From assembly GCF_036711975.1 (NCBI RefSeq), contig NC_091966.1, positions 13,771,501 through 13,835,500 of the forward strand: DNA of 64,000 nucleotides. The letters run 5' to 3'. The notes beneath the pieces were generated by a model. It did no database searches. It saw nothing but the letters and a program-made list of their open reading frames with translations, and was not told the origin of the DNA. This DNA is from Onthophagus taurus (Eukaryota; Arthropoda; Insecta; Coleoptera; Scarabaeidae). Positions 12,711 to 24,184 of the stretch are shown piece by piece; positions within the stretch are counted from its first letter, which is position 1, and each line of letters opens with the position of its first letter. The translations under genes were made by a program, and so were the position numbers.

Positions 12711-15700
12711 CGTGGCTGTCAGTGAACAAACCACTGTAATTGTGAACTAGCATAAGAACTATGAGATGTAAATTGATAGTTGGTCTTATTTATGACTAGT
12801 TTCAATGATGCATATTGGTGCTTAAAATAAGAAAATACTTTTGGGAACAGTATTAATTGCTTCAATTTCTGTGTAATGACACGAAGTCGCAGTTTTACTC
12901 TAAGTTTAGCCGAGATCGTTTGCGAACCCAAGTAGTCTGCTTTGATAGACCTGGTGAAGGAGATATTAACTGAAAAAACTAGTGTTTACTGATTTTCCCA
13001 CAATCGCATCTCCATATTTATTGGAACAAAATGTTTAATTAACTCAACGTACAATAGCAAGCTTAAAACAATGTACTGACATTACAATACAGAGTATATT
13101 TTCGGGTAATGTTACTCTTTCTATAAAAAATATTTCTCTCAATATTGAACCATGTGGCTTAGGTTGTAACTTATCGTTGTATTCCTTGATAGTGTACCGT
13201 TGAAAAAGTTCGTTATGGGGGAAAAATTGATATCACGACATAGGCAATTAATTCTGTAGCACATTGTTTTCCAACATAGAAAGCGCCGCAAAAGCGAAAC
13301 GCTGTTCCCGACTGTGTCTATACCTTATAGAGATATCGATTGTCCCGATTAAGTATAAAGCTGTGCCAATTAAAATATAAAAATTGGGATTAATTTTCTG
13401 CTTTCGACCCGCTTTTTATTTATCGAAATCAACGAGAACTCGTTTAATCCGTGTCTCAATAACTTAAAACCAGTTATTGATTGTCAATTTATCGGATTAT
13501 AAACCACATCTTCGCATAAACGAAAACCTGTGTTGAAAAAAAAAGAGTAGAGTTTCTAGTAAATGCATAAAAAAAATGCGAGGGATTTTCAATTCTTTAA
13601 AGTGTGCCTACGCAAGTAAGGGCTCTCTCTCTCTCAGGCAAGCTGCAAGTTTTAATGATGTAACCTGTTGTCAAATGTTAAATTTCTGTTGCTGTTATAC
13701 TAAGGTTGAGCAAATTTTAATACCGATAGTTTGCATATTCCATATTTTCTTTCATTATTTAGAAGTTCTTTGCCAACTGAATCCTTTCCTATATTTATAT
13801 TGCCATTATAAAAGTAACCATATCTGACGTCACGTGCAATACATTCTTGTTATTCCATACTTCATAAATCCACTAGGCATATACATAGCATTTCATCTAT
13901 GTGTATGCTCATATTGAAAAGTATTTTTGGCAGTTTTTTATATTAGTATCAAATATTACAAATATTGTGGCGGCTGGATTTTCTGACCATCTAAACAGCA
14001 ACTATACAAAAATTTAGTAATCTCATAATACGCCTGAGAAATAAATTCAAATATATACAATATTTTATATTCTTAATTAATTGTTTAATTAATAATGCCG
14101 AATCTATAATGTGCACGCATTTAATGCAGTCTGTGACACTTGTGTTTATTAATTAAGGGGTAATATAGTTACAATAAGTTACAAATGGTTGATTGAAAGA
14201 TTTTTTGTGTTAGGTCCATGTGAAGGGGGATCTATTCTATAAAGGGAGATGGCATCATTGTAAAAGCATATTACAATTTTTACAAAAAATAAAATATCTA
14301 TATTAAAATATACAATAAGGGCAATTACTTTGTTATTGTTTGCAAATAACAGTTATTATTCCAAATAATTCTCTCTACATCTACATCCCATTGCGTGATA
14401 CCGTTATTTCTGACAGAGCTTTACCGTACTCCGCATTATTCATTTTTTCTTCCGGCATTGTTCTCTTTGTTGTTGTGTCAAATAATGCTTTTGACCCAGA
14501 ATACATTTTTTTGGATCGACTAGGTATAAAGATTTGCGAGCAAATCTTGCGATATGTTTATAAAATAACAATAAATTAATTTCATTTCTAGTAACTCATA
14601 CAAAGATTATTTCATATTTGCTTTTAGACAAGAGATACGAAATTATGAATTGTGAATTCGGTTTCACAAATTTACTTCAATTCAATTTAAAATCATCAAC
14701 GTAAAGATTACATACGGAACTATTAATAGTAGAAAGCACTGTGTGCAACCGTATATAACATGAGGAACATAAAATGCAGTTCGATGGTTGTTTCTCGTGA
14801 ACTCTCTCAACACAAGGGGAAATTTAAACAAATGTACCAGATGAATCCACCTAACATCTACTTTCTGGAACAAATTGCTTCACCTACTTTTCAATCCCAG
14901 AACACTAAATTTCAATTCGGAATTTCATCAGCCAGTTTAAGAACTGGCATCAACAGTTTAAGAGTTTAAGAAAAACCTTGTTTGAAAAAACGGAGTAGTT
15001 AGAATGAAAGATAGAGATTAAAAATGCAGAACGGAAAAAACTTTATTCAAAACTAAATAATTTATAAAAGATACATACCAGAAATTGAATGTATAAAGGA
15101 ATATCAGTTTGTAAATTTTTATAAGAACTGATATTGTGTGTTGGCTGAGGTTGTGTCGGGTGTCGTTGGTGTGAAACTGGAAATAGGATACTGTGTCTTG
15201 ATATCAAATCTGTGTAGTGGATGAAGTAGCAGAATCCTATGCTGAAAATAATGTGTTAGTCTCTTTTTCTGTATCATTGAGTTGCTTGTTGATAAAGTGC
15301 ATCAGTTTGAGTTCTATGCTTATTCTCAAGCTTTTGTATATCAAGTAACAGAGATTCGAGAAACAACCAGAATCTAGCTAGAGATTTTCATTGGTTTTCT
15401 TGGCATTTTATTCCTCAATTCTTCCTGTTCCTCTTGTTGCTAATGAAGAATTGCGAAGTTTCCTTTGAAGCTGGAGTGGTACAAAGATTACCGATTCCGT
15501 GTCGACTATACATGTATTTATCATCATGATGGAGAAGAGATATTTGTGAGATCATCTGCGAATCGTTTTCGTCTTCCGTTTCTTGCATAATATTTTCAGA
15601 AGTTGTAGGCCTTTTTATGTATGGACATAGAAAAGAAAGATGCTCTGCCAAGTAGTATAGTTTTATTGATTTTCCTGATTCTGATTTACATTAGCATCAC

Positions 15701-15714
15701 AACGCTTTTTCGAG
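12711..15714. other. No gene recognised
   Basis: AT-rich and stop-dense on both strands. The longest frames (for example 13576-13827 and 15415-15651) show no family motif. The stretch next to 15690 on the minus strand may continue the adjacent Jockey relic but is unreadable. Confidence 0.4.
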
Positions 15715-16100
15715 GGAATTGTTTTAATACTTCGCCTGTGATGAGATCATATACAGGAGACATCTTAGGATTCAAGTTGGTGTGAATTACACCAACACAC
15801 TGAGAAGAGCAGACGCATTTACCATCTTGTAGCTATCTTAAACCGTTCGACTTAGTGTCACCTTGTTGATATATGAGTTGTTCCAATACTTCGCCTGTGA
15901 TGAGATCATATACAGGAGACAAGTTGGTGTGAATTACACTTGTTACTTCTCGTAGTGGTACTAAGTCGATGCTCTCATCATTTGTGTTAATGCTTGCTGA
16001 AAGATCCGTGCTTACTCCACTATGTGGTCTGAAGATATCTGCTAGATGGTTAGTAAATGCATCTGCTTTTTTCATAGTGAGATCATACTTTTTTAACATA
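15715..16100 (-). mobile_element. Jockey-type relic with internal partial duplication
   Basis: Minus strand, upstream (N-terminal) part of Jockey RT. KADAFTNHLADIFRPHSG is the conserved linker before the RT domain. It is followed by LVPLREVTSVIHTNLSPVYD and then DLITGEVLEQL (consensus KAPGYDLITGKILKEL). The block VYDLITGEVL occurs twice: once at 15888-15940 within this frame and once at 15729-15790, where it reads NPKMSPVYDLITGEVLKQF. The second copy contains 12 bp missing from the first. This means either a tandem partial duplication or two overlapping insertions. It is inactive. Confidence 0.75.
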
Positions 16101-16104
16101 AAAG

Positions 16105-19100
16105 GAACTTAAAATATCTATTTTTAGTATTTAGGGTTTTTTGTAAACATCATGTTTCAGATTGCTACCTTTAATTAAGTTTCAGATATTTACTGAAATC
16201 GTAGCTTTTCAGAAAACAGGAAAAAACGGTGGTTACAATAAAAAGTTATTTTTTTATTACTGGTAGATTTTTCAATGACCTTTATGCGTCTGTTATCTAA
16301 CATCATCATAGCTTTTAAAAAGTTCTCCCTATAGATAATTATTGATCTTGCTACAGTTTCATTAGCGCTACAGATTAGAGTAGAAAGCCTCACAAAAAAC
16401 CTTGTATGGAGTACATGTCCAAGTTGCATTATTGAAGGAACTCATAGACATTCTGAGATGTACCTTACAAATATTTTTCTAGGAATTATGGCTTATATAA
16501 ATTGGTGAACGTTGAATCATCGCTTTCTTCTTGGTAGGTCTTGGCATCGTTGCCCAAGTATTCGATATAGTGATGCCTCAACCCTTTATAGACCTTTTCA
16601 GATATTAGATATAATAAGGTAGGCTTCATAAATATGGTGGTTACTGAGAGGTTTTGTAAGGTTCAGAATACCACAAACTATCTTACCAGTAGTCTTTATC
16701 TATAAAAATGTTTACAATAAATTAATCTAATATTAATTCGATTATTTGCGATATTCCATCAAGTTTTCTTTTATAATAGGTGTTAAAATAGAAAATTATT
16801 GTTAAGGTTAAAATTGTTGAACCTAAACCATTTTTGTGTCCAAAACAAGGTTTTAAAAATTTTTTTCTAAAAAAGTGTACTTTATTCAATAACTTTTTTT
16901 AAAATACTGGAGTCTTTGTAAGCTATATATTCAGTTTTTTGCGTTCTTCATGTTATTTTTCTCACGGTAGGTGAAGGTGGAAACGTAACACCGTGCGTTT
17001 TGTGCGTATAAAAGTCGTGACCGTTGAATAATTAGAGGCCGTGGCATTGGCGGTAGACTTCTTCGACACCATCAATAACCAGCACTTTTGCACGAAACCA
17101 CTCCTTTTCAAAAAAAAAGGAAAACCATAATTCATTCTTCTACAACGATGACGTAAATCGATTTAGACCTAAAACCATCTTAGATAATTATTACTTGTTA
17201 AAATTACGGTTAGATTTTTTCTATCAGGTGTATTTTTCAAACATCTCATAAAAATTTTAAAAACTATTTTTTAAAGACAATTTAAATGAATATATTTATT
17301 TATAAAAAAATAAGTGTAAAATGAAAATTAATACGTTCATTTAAAATAAAAATGTGGTTTTTTAATTTATACTGATTTACCTTTATGACCTTGTCTCCTT
17401 AAAAAACATTTTAATTTATACGCCCTTTGGTCTTAATTAATAAAAACCAATGAAAATCCCCTTGTTAACAATTAATCAAGTTGCAGGTGATCCATAATTA
17501 TAATTTTAAACGCAAACGAAGAACGGATGGCCTAATTAGCTAATTACGGTCAATAAATCACTTCAGAGTTGTCGGCATTTGCGTGTGGAAAGGCCTTTAT
17601 TACATCCAATTAATCAAAATGTATATAGAACGAAATATGGGTTATTACGGCAAATAACTTGGTAACAATGTTTTTTCTTCGTGAAATGTATGGATTCGAT
17701 TACACTAAAATTTATTTTTGTCTTCACTCAATTCTAGACAGATTCATGTTCTAATTAAGTTATGCATATATTTTAATATAAAAATTAAAAAAAAAAAGAG
17801 TATGTAGAAAATTTATCACTGCATCCCGTTTTTAAATGATTTAATAATATGTCCTTGTTGGAAATATCGAGTGACTAATTGTAAGTGGAAGAATGCGGTT
17901 TCTAAATCGAGGTCAATTCGTGCCAATAATAAGTCATCGCTAACAGCAGCTGTTCCGAAGACGTTGCCGATGTCCAAGAAAAAAATCTACGTCTCCGCTA
18001 ATTGGTTTTATGTGCTGAGATACGCCATATAAACTACATATGCCCATTTCGTTCCTCAATCTCGTGTCCTGTCGTTATTTCGAAATAAGCATTTCGATTT
18101 CAATTGTTGTTGTAAGTAGATTCAACTTCATTGTACTCAATTGCGTACGGCTCCTCACGAGACACATCCAACAATTGTTACTCCAGCTGGTAAGAAGTTA
18201 AATGATTACATGAAAAAGAAAAGGGGGGGGTTTAAGATGGCCAATTGATTTAAAATCTTGTAATGGTGTTCTAGAAAAGTGCTGTTAATGCACATACAAA
18301 GTCACTCAACACGTTTCCATTAGTGACTATCTCTTGATTGAGCTTCTTCCATCTGGTTTCAATTCATAAAATTGTACTAAATTACTACCACCATGTTTCC
18401 ATTAAAGTTACTAATGGGAGGAAAGAAATGTTTTTTTGATTACCCAAAATACTTTCTTTCGTTTCATTTTAAAGTTATTTTTATTACCTTACAAATCTAA
18501 TTTAGTATCAAATGAATATGAAAAAGATTCCATTAACTGAAAGAAAATACTTCAGCTTAAAAGGACTGCGTAAAGGAAAAACTCTAGTTTCTCGACATCC
18601 ACTTCCTTAAAACGGTTTGTCTCGCTACTGTTGGAATCTAAACTCATACAGTTGGTTTCTTTTTGTATTGACGATGTGGGTTTGTTAAACCATCTGGTGC
18701 GATATTGTTGGATCGCCCGAACTGGTGGTACAAAACTGAAATTGCTTCCCGGATATGATACGGTTTGGTTTACCGGAATGGAACTGTAATAACGGTTTAT
18801 TGTCTTTCTTAATTAAAATTTGAGACATTGTTTAAGTCGTTTTATGAAGGTGTAAGGTTAATATTTTTAACCTTACGGTTTTTCACCATGAGCAATCCCT
18901 CTATAAGAACAATAACGACCAATTGTAGTGTAGAGGACTTAATTAAATTACATGAATGAAAATACGGGATTAAATAATAGTATAAAAAATGTTGTGATAT
19001 AAAATAATTTATTTACCGAACAATAAATAAAGATTAATTGCTCATTATAAATCAAAAAAACATAGGTTTTTATTATGTGGGAGATTGTGCAATTAGTGTA

Positions 19101-20555
19101 CCGCTATTTTACATGTTACGGATATATCGTCCTTGCTCAAGGATATGGAGTCCGAAGATATGAATTATGTTAATACGCGTATACTACGGTAATTGATAAT
19201 GATACGTTAAGTGTTTCGTGAAATAATTGCCTCTGAGACTGCGTGTGGGGCATTTATCTGATATAACTGTCTGATTTTACTTACCTATATGGACGCGCAA
19301 ATTGAAACCGGTTCGAATAAAAATCCAAATATGGAAAGCGTTTTTCTTTCACGTCACTTTCCATTAGGGGCGAGGTTTCGTAGAAAGTTACTCATATGTG
19401 TTAAATAAATAATTTAATAAGAAAATTAAGCTTTCCTTATGTTAATTAAATGTTGTTAAATTAACAACATAATATATTTTAAAAAGCGGGATAATTAAAT
19501 AAAATTATTTTCACCTATTAGACATATAATTAACTATTCCAGAAATATCACCGTGCTAAATCCTGGATTATATAAAAAATTTCTAATAGGTGTTTTGGTA
19601 AAGTAACATATCCGGTTACGTAATTTGATTGGTCTTACATTTACATATTTTTCTAGAATAGAAAAGTTTATGCAACATTTAATTTATTTATCTCATTTTA
19701 AAGTGCCAACTCATATGTAAAAATAAAAATAGTCGTCTAGATTTCATTTCGAATACAGTATCCGGTCTCATGTATCAAATTGACACAAAGCTAGATATAA
19801 AAACTTTTCTTCGCAATCTTCCAATTAGTATTCAATTTGACTCATAAAACGGAAGCATTACAAGCAGAAATGTTGGGCATATTACAAAACAGTGCAACAG
19901 GCCACCTAATTCGAAGGTGGTAATAAACGATTGATAAAGGGTTGATATTTTACTCCATAATTATGTGTATATAGTTACTACATAATTAATATATCGTCTT
20001 AATTTGAATCTAGCAGATTTATAAAGACCTACATACGTAAATGAATAATTTGAAGTATTTTTCGTATAGTAGTGTGAATAAAATTAAATTGTATCTGGAT
20101 GCCTTTTTTCTTAACATTTGTGTACAATATTGATATTTTTGGTTACACTGCATTACAAAAACATATTTGTGACATAATTACGGTTTTGGTATTTGCAGTC
20201 GTCCCAATAAATTACCACTTTGTTTCCTTCTTCTGCATTTTGATGAGTTGTTAGAAATCTTAGAAGTTCTCAGAAATCTATTCATTTTATAGTTTAACAC
20301 TTTTCCAAAATGTCTATCACTAAATAACATTCTTAAAATTTTACAAAAATTGTCGGGAAATTAGTTCTTACTTTGACACATAATATCATGTCGATTATCC
20401 GAAGTCAAAAGGACTACTAGAATTAAGAAAACCACTCTGCGCATACTATACAGAGTGAAATGAAAGACTGGAAGTACCTAACTTACTCCTAAATGGGTAG
20501 CCGAAGTGGTATAAAATTTGGAATTTGCTTATTTTGAGATACGACATGTGTTTTT
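16105..20555. other. No gene recognised
   Basis: No coding sequence or transposon end can be supported. Small features seen: a G8 run near 18224, an imperfect inverted repeat between about 18316 and 18420, and a 10-bp-arm palindrome at 19450-19470. These are expected at this base composition. Confidence 0.4.
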
Positions 20556-20559
20556 CGAC

Positions 20560-21165
20560 TTCTTGTCTTTCCAGTGTCTGTCAAACTTCTATTTTTTATT
20601 ACTTGTCTCCTTCCATATTCCTTCTTCACTGTCTAGTACCTGATTTGACTTTATAGCCTCCTTCCAATCTTGCCCCTCTGTTTCCAGCCTCTCTCCTGTC
20701 AACACAGACCCTTTTTATTATCATCATCTCACTTCTGCGCCAAAACCTTTTATTGCATTTATAGTTGCTTTCCTTTTTCTAGTCTCTGTTTGGTCTATTT
20801 GTTCTATTATCCAGCCTTCCATAAACTCTCTGTATAGTATTATTCTTCTGTTATCTGTCTTTCTCTTCTCTGTCTTGTCCCTGTTTTTTTAGCGATTTAT
20901 TTCCAGTCTCCTTTTCTAACTGTCTCATTTTCGCTTTCCAGTTTATCTGGAATCTAGTCTTTCTATTATTAATCTGTGTCAGTTTTTTCTATTAGTGGTC
21001 TACCTCCAGCATTCTTCTCTGTCTTTGGATTTATAGTCTTATTTCCATTTCCCTTCATTGTCCAGTCTCTTTTTTCTCTTTGCAGTATCTGTTTAGTATC
21101 TTTCGTCTACTACGAGTTTTTCTTTTCTCAGTCTAGTCTCTTTTATGCCTATACAACCACTTTAC
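20560..21165. repeat. Polypyrimidine degenerate minisatellite arm
   Basis: About 600 bp in which the plus strand is dominated by C and T, built of loosely repeated words such as CAGTCTC, CTGTCT and CTTTCC. Open frames here come from the skewed composition and do not look like genes. A complementary purine-rich block lies at 21870-22265, so the two form arms of an imperfect inverted arrangement. Confidence 0.7.
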
Positions 21166-21424
21166 GGTGAAATCAAAATCATGAGAATGAAACCTAAAAA
21201 TTTCGAACATAAATGTTTTACTGGAAAAAGGTAGCACACTTTTATTTTATTAAAATCCGCAGCACCTAGCGTAAGATTAGTAAGTTTTAACCTAAATTAT
21301 CTAGATGTGTGTCTTAATAATAATGGTGGTGTCGCGGTCATGTTTTTCAACTTTAGTCACTAAATTTTGGTTTTTAGTTACTTCACTATGTTTTGCTTTT
21401 TTTCAGCCGACGCTCTAATTCACT

Positions 21425-21845
21425 GTTGTCAAAAAGCTGGTCCACACAGGTACCAAAATTTGCTTGTATCTGCGTAGTTCTTTTTGAATCGACAGGGTTG
21501 ATCCTCGGTCCAGTAACTAGTAAATTTTACGATATTTGAGGTCCAATTGCTTAGACTTGACGTATACTTCCACCTAATCTTCGCATCCAGTGTCTATTTA
21601 GGTATTTTGGTATTTAGCTGTATCAAAAGTATCTGTACCAGATGCATTCATCTTTTCTCGTCAGATTTTAGTTCATGCGTCAATTTGGTTTATAGCAGTC
21701 TGTAACTTTTGAGCCGATTCTTCAACACTTTCACCGACTACAAAATCTCGTCCGGTTAAGTAATATTACTAGTATATAACAGGTATAAAATTGGACGAAG
21801 TACGTTCTAGTAACGTAGTAGTTACCCTGGGGTACTTCAGCTTCT
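21425..21845 (-). mobile_element. Jockey-type non-LTR relic
   Basis: Minus-strand blocks in shifting frames: AEVPQG (for GVPQG), GRDFVVGESVEESAQKLQ (the stretch after the YADD box), TAINQIDA, then LDLKYRKIY followed by LLDRGSTLSIQ and YKQILVPVWT. The last matches the Jockey block WLLGRxSxLSxxNKLLLYKQxLKPVWTYG. Many stops make it inactive. It fills the space between a polypyrimidine and a polypurine tract. Confidence 0.7.
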
Positions 21846-21869
21846 ATAGCACTAGGGAAGAGCACAAAC

Positions 21870-22265
21870 TCATACCAACTGGAAAGTTAAGAAAAAACTA
21901 GTAACAGAAGAAAACGACTGAACAGAAACTGGAAAAAGAAAATGGGATAGTTTGGAAAAGAGACAGAAAGACGAAGACTGGTAACAGAAGATTAAACAGA
22001 GTCGAAATATTTGGTAATAGAATAAAGAGACTAAACAGAGACCGGAAAGAGCAACAAAACATTGAACTTAGAGGAGAGAGACTGGAAAGGGACTATAAAA
22101 GCAAGAAAAGGACTTAACACAGAAATTGGAGGTTGGAAAGGAACTAGTGATGAAAGAAAGAGCTTGGGATAAGACGAGAGAAAGACTCGAAAGATATTGG
22201 CAGTGAGTGAACAGAGACTGTAAAGACAAGAAGTCGACCAGTAATAAAAAAAATAGACTGTACGG
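21870..22265. repeat. Polypurine degenerate minisatellite arm
   Basis: About 400 bp with the plus strand dominated by A and G, made of loosely repeated words such as GACTGGAAAG, AACAGAGAC and AGAGAC. It is the reverse-complement counterpart of the tract at 20560-21165. Frames read from the other strand (22031-22283) are compositional artefacts rich in Leu, Ser and Phe. Confidence 0.7.
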
Positions 22266-22269
22266 TGCA

Positions 22270-24130
22270 CGCAACGAGGACACTGAACGAAAAGTAACTG
22301 ATGTACAATAAATAAGTTGACTGTTCAGTTGGCTTCTAGTAGTTGATATAATTACTGCTTCTTATGATTTTGCAAAAGCTCTTGGAGAGGTATTGTTCGA
22401 GTCCATGACAGAAAACTGAATTGCCTTTCAAAAAAAAAAACTCCCAACTAATTAAGGCAATCAATTTTTGGCATTAACAAGGTGCAGATAAAGGTCTACT
22501 GTAAGCATTATTTTCGCTATGCTAACAATTTTTTTATTTTTTCCTTACCGAATTCCATTAAAAGTAGATTTCCCAGTTATGTAATTGCATTGATGTTGTT
22601 TGGTTTTTGGTTGTAAATTATTTACTAACATGCGCCTGAATTAACTAAAGAAGAACAAGTAAAATAAGACGCAAGGTGTACCACAGTATTCCTAAAGATA
22701 ATGCTTGAAGAATTCTTGGATATACTTTGGACTGTTAAACCTTTAAAACCTCAATATAGATCTCGTTTATGACAAATATTTTTCCAATTGGACAATTTGC
22801 AGTCAATATTAGGTTTGAATCATCTTATGTGAGCAGACTTATATTAATAAACGTACAAATTTTACAAGCTGTGCTCCAGATTTCGGAATAGTGATGAAAA
22901 TCATCCAATTTTAATTAAGATGCACAATAAAAAATATATTAAGTGCCCTAGATCACAACACGCCGGAAGTTAGCAGCAATAAGTCCAGAATGAAATTTAT
23001 ATTTTAAAATAAATTCAAACCATGGATTACTTTTAGAACCTCTTAATAATACTTTAAGATAATTTATCTCTAATATGTTATTAATTAGTTGGTTATTAAT
23101 TATTAAAATAAATCAGATTTTACTGTTATTATTTTCTCAAACTCTTTGTTCAATCATCCTGTATAAAATGGACAAGTTATCTACAAATTCATCACAACAG
23201 GATTCCATTAAATCTGCTCAGACATAAGCAGATGATGTATTAAAACGATAAATTGTTTTTGTGGCCAGTTGTCCGCTCGGAAAATAAACGGAAGGATTTT
23301 ATTACCTTTTGCATCTCGGCTTCAACTAGTTTGAAATTCAAATAAGTTTATAGCCAGCATAGTTTTGTCGCGGTTTATTGCGGGCGTTTGTTAACCAGCA
23401 GCGTGTAATCATGACTCCGTCTTCTTGAGCGGTTAACAAGAAAGCGTATGTGCGAAAGATATGGTTTTGAAATACTAAATGTGCCACTTAGCAATATTAT
23501 TAGCCGTTGATTTCCATATTCTCCTGTCGATTTTCATTGGATATAACTTGAATTCGAATTTATTCTCTAATTAATGATTTAAGAAAGAAATAAATGATAT
23601 GTTTATCGATCATGGTGAGATGTGCGCCGACGAATTTATAACGCCTATAAAAATATCTTCTCGATTTTGAAACGCTGAAATAGGAAGAGGTATTCGGGGC
23701 AAGATTCCGTCTTGTGAGACAGAACGTGCCGCAAATTTATTCGCGGGATCTTCTTCTCGACAACCAAATAAGAAAAACCAGTCGGCAACTTTGCCAGAGT
23801 CCGTGCCTCACGCCAACGTGCGAAGGCTTCAAGTTTGGAAAAGAAATTGCCTCGCTATAAGAGGAGTTAAAGTGCCGCGCCTTAATGCATATTAGTACCA
23901 ACGAGGAACAGTAGCGCTATAAAACGGGACGTAAATGTGTTTTAGCTTTTTGTTCTTATCCTCTAACACAAAGATACCGCTCCTTGAAATAGAAATATGT
24001 TTCTAAGAATTTGATTTACATATTTATTATCGTATAAATGCAGTAAAGATATTTGTCAAAAGATGGTATCTAAACGATCAGCATTTATATTGTCAACGTG
24101 TCAAGTATGAAATTGTTGACATTTCTTTAA
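22270..24130. other. Gene-free upstream region of the ABCA gene
   Basis: No coding region is supported. From about 23630 to 23900 the base composition is more balanced, and a TATA-type motif follows at 23918. This stretch could hold the upstream regulatory region of the transporter gene, but no specific factor site can be claimed. Confidence 0.35.
23918..23924 (+). promoter_or_regulatory. Possible TATA box of the ABCA gene
   Basis: TATAAAA with GC-rich flanks, 261 nt before the chosen ATG of the transporter. A start about 30 nt downstream would give a short leader running into a possible splice acceptor (TTTTTCAG ending at 24138). The motif is common by chance in AT-rich DNA, so this is weak. 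Confidence 0.25.
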
Positions 24131-24144
24131 TTTTTCAGGATATT

Positions 24145-24183
24145 ATGTCTAAGCATTCGGTTTGGTTTATCACATCTATGTAG
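24145..24183 (+). promoter_or_regulatory. Upstream ORF of 12 codons before the ABCA start
   Basis: An ATG at 24145 opens a 12-codon frame ending in TAG at 24181-24183, one base before the main ATG at 24185. A likely splice acceptor ends at 24138, so these bases would lie in the 5' untranslated exon. Such a placement could affect initiation or require reinitiation. That role is inference. Confidence 0.35.
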
Positions 24184-24184
24184 T

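Noticed and set aside
19450..19470. 10-bp palindrome ATGTTGTTAA/TTAACAACAT
   Set aside because: AT-rich short palindromes are expected by chance here, and it is not near a gene.
20976..22283. Leu/Phe/Ser-rich frames resembling membrane proteins
   Set aside because: Produced by the polypyrimidine/polypurine tracts, not by genes.
22350..22420. Plus-strand DFAKALGEV reading like an RT AFDKV block
   Set aside because: Single short match without neighbouring RT blocks.
23140..23165. Isolated element-end-like word ATCATCCTGTATA
   Set aside because: No inverted partner could be found at a plausible distance.
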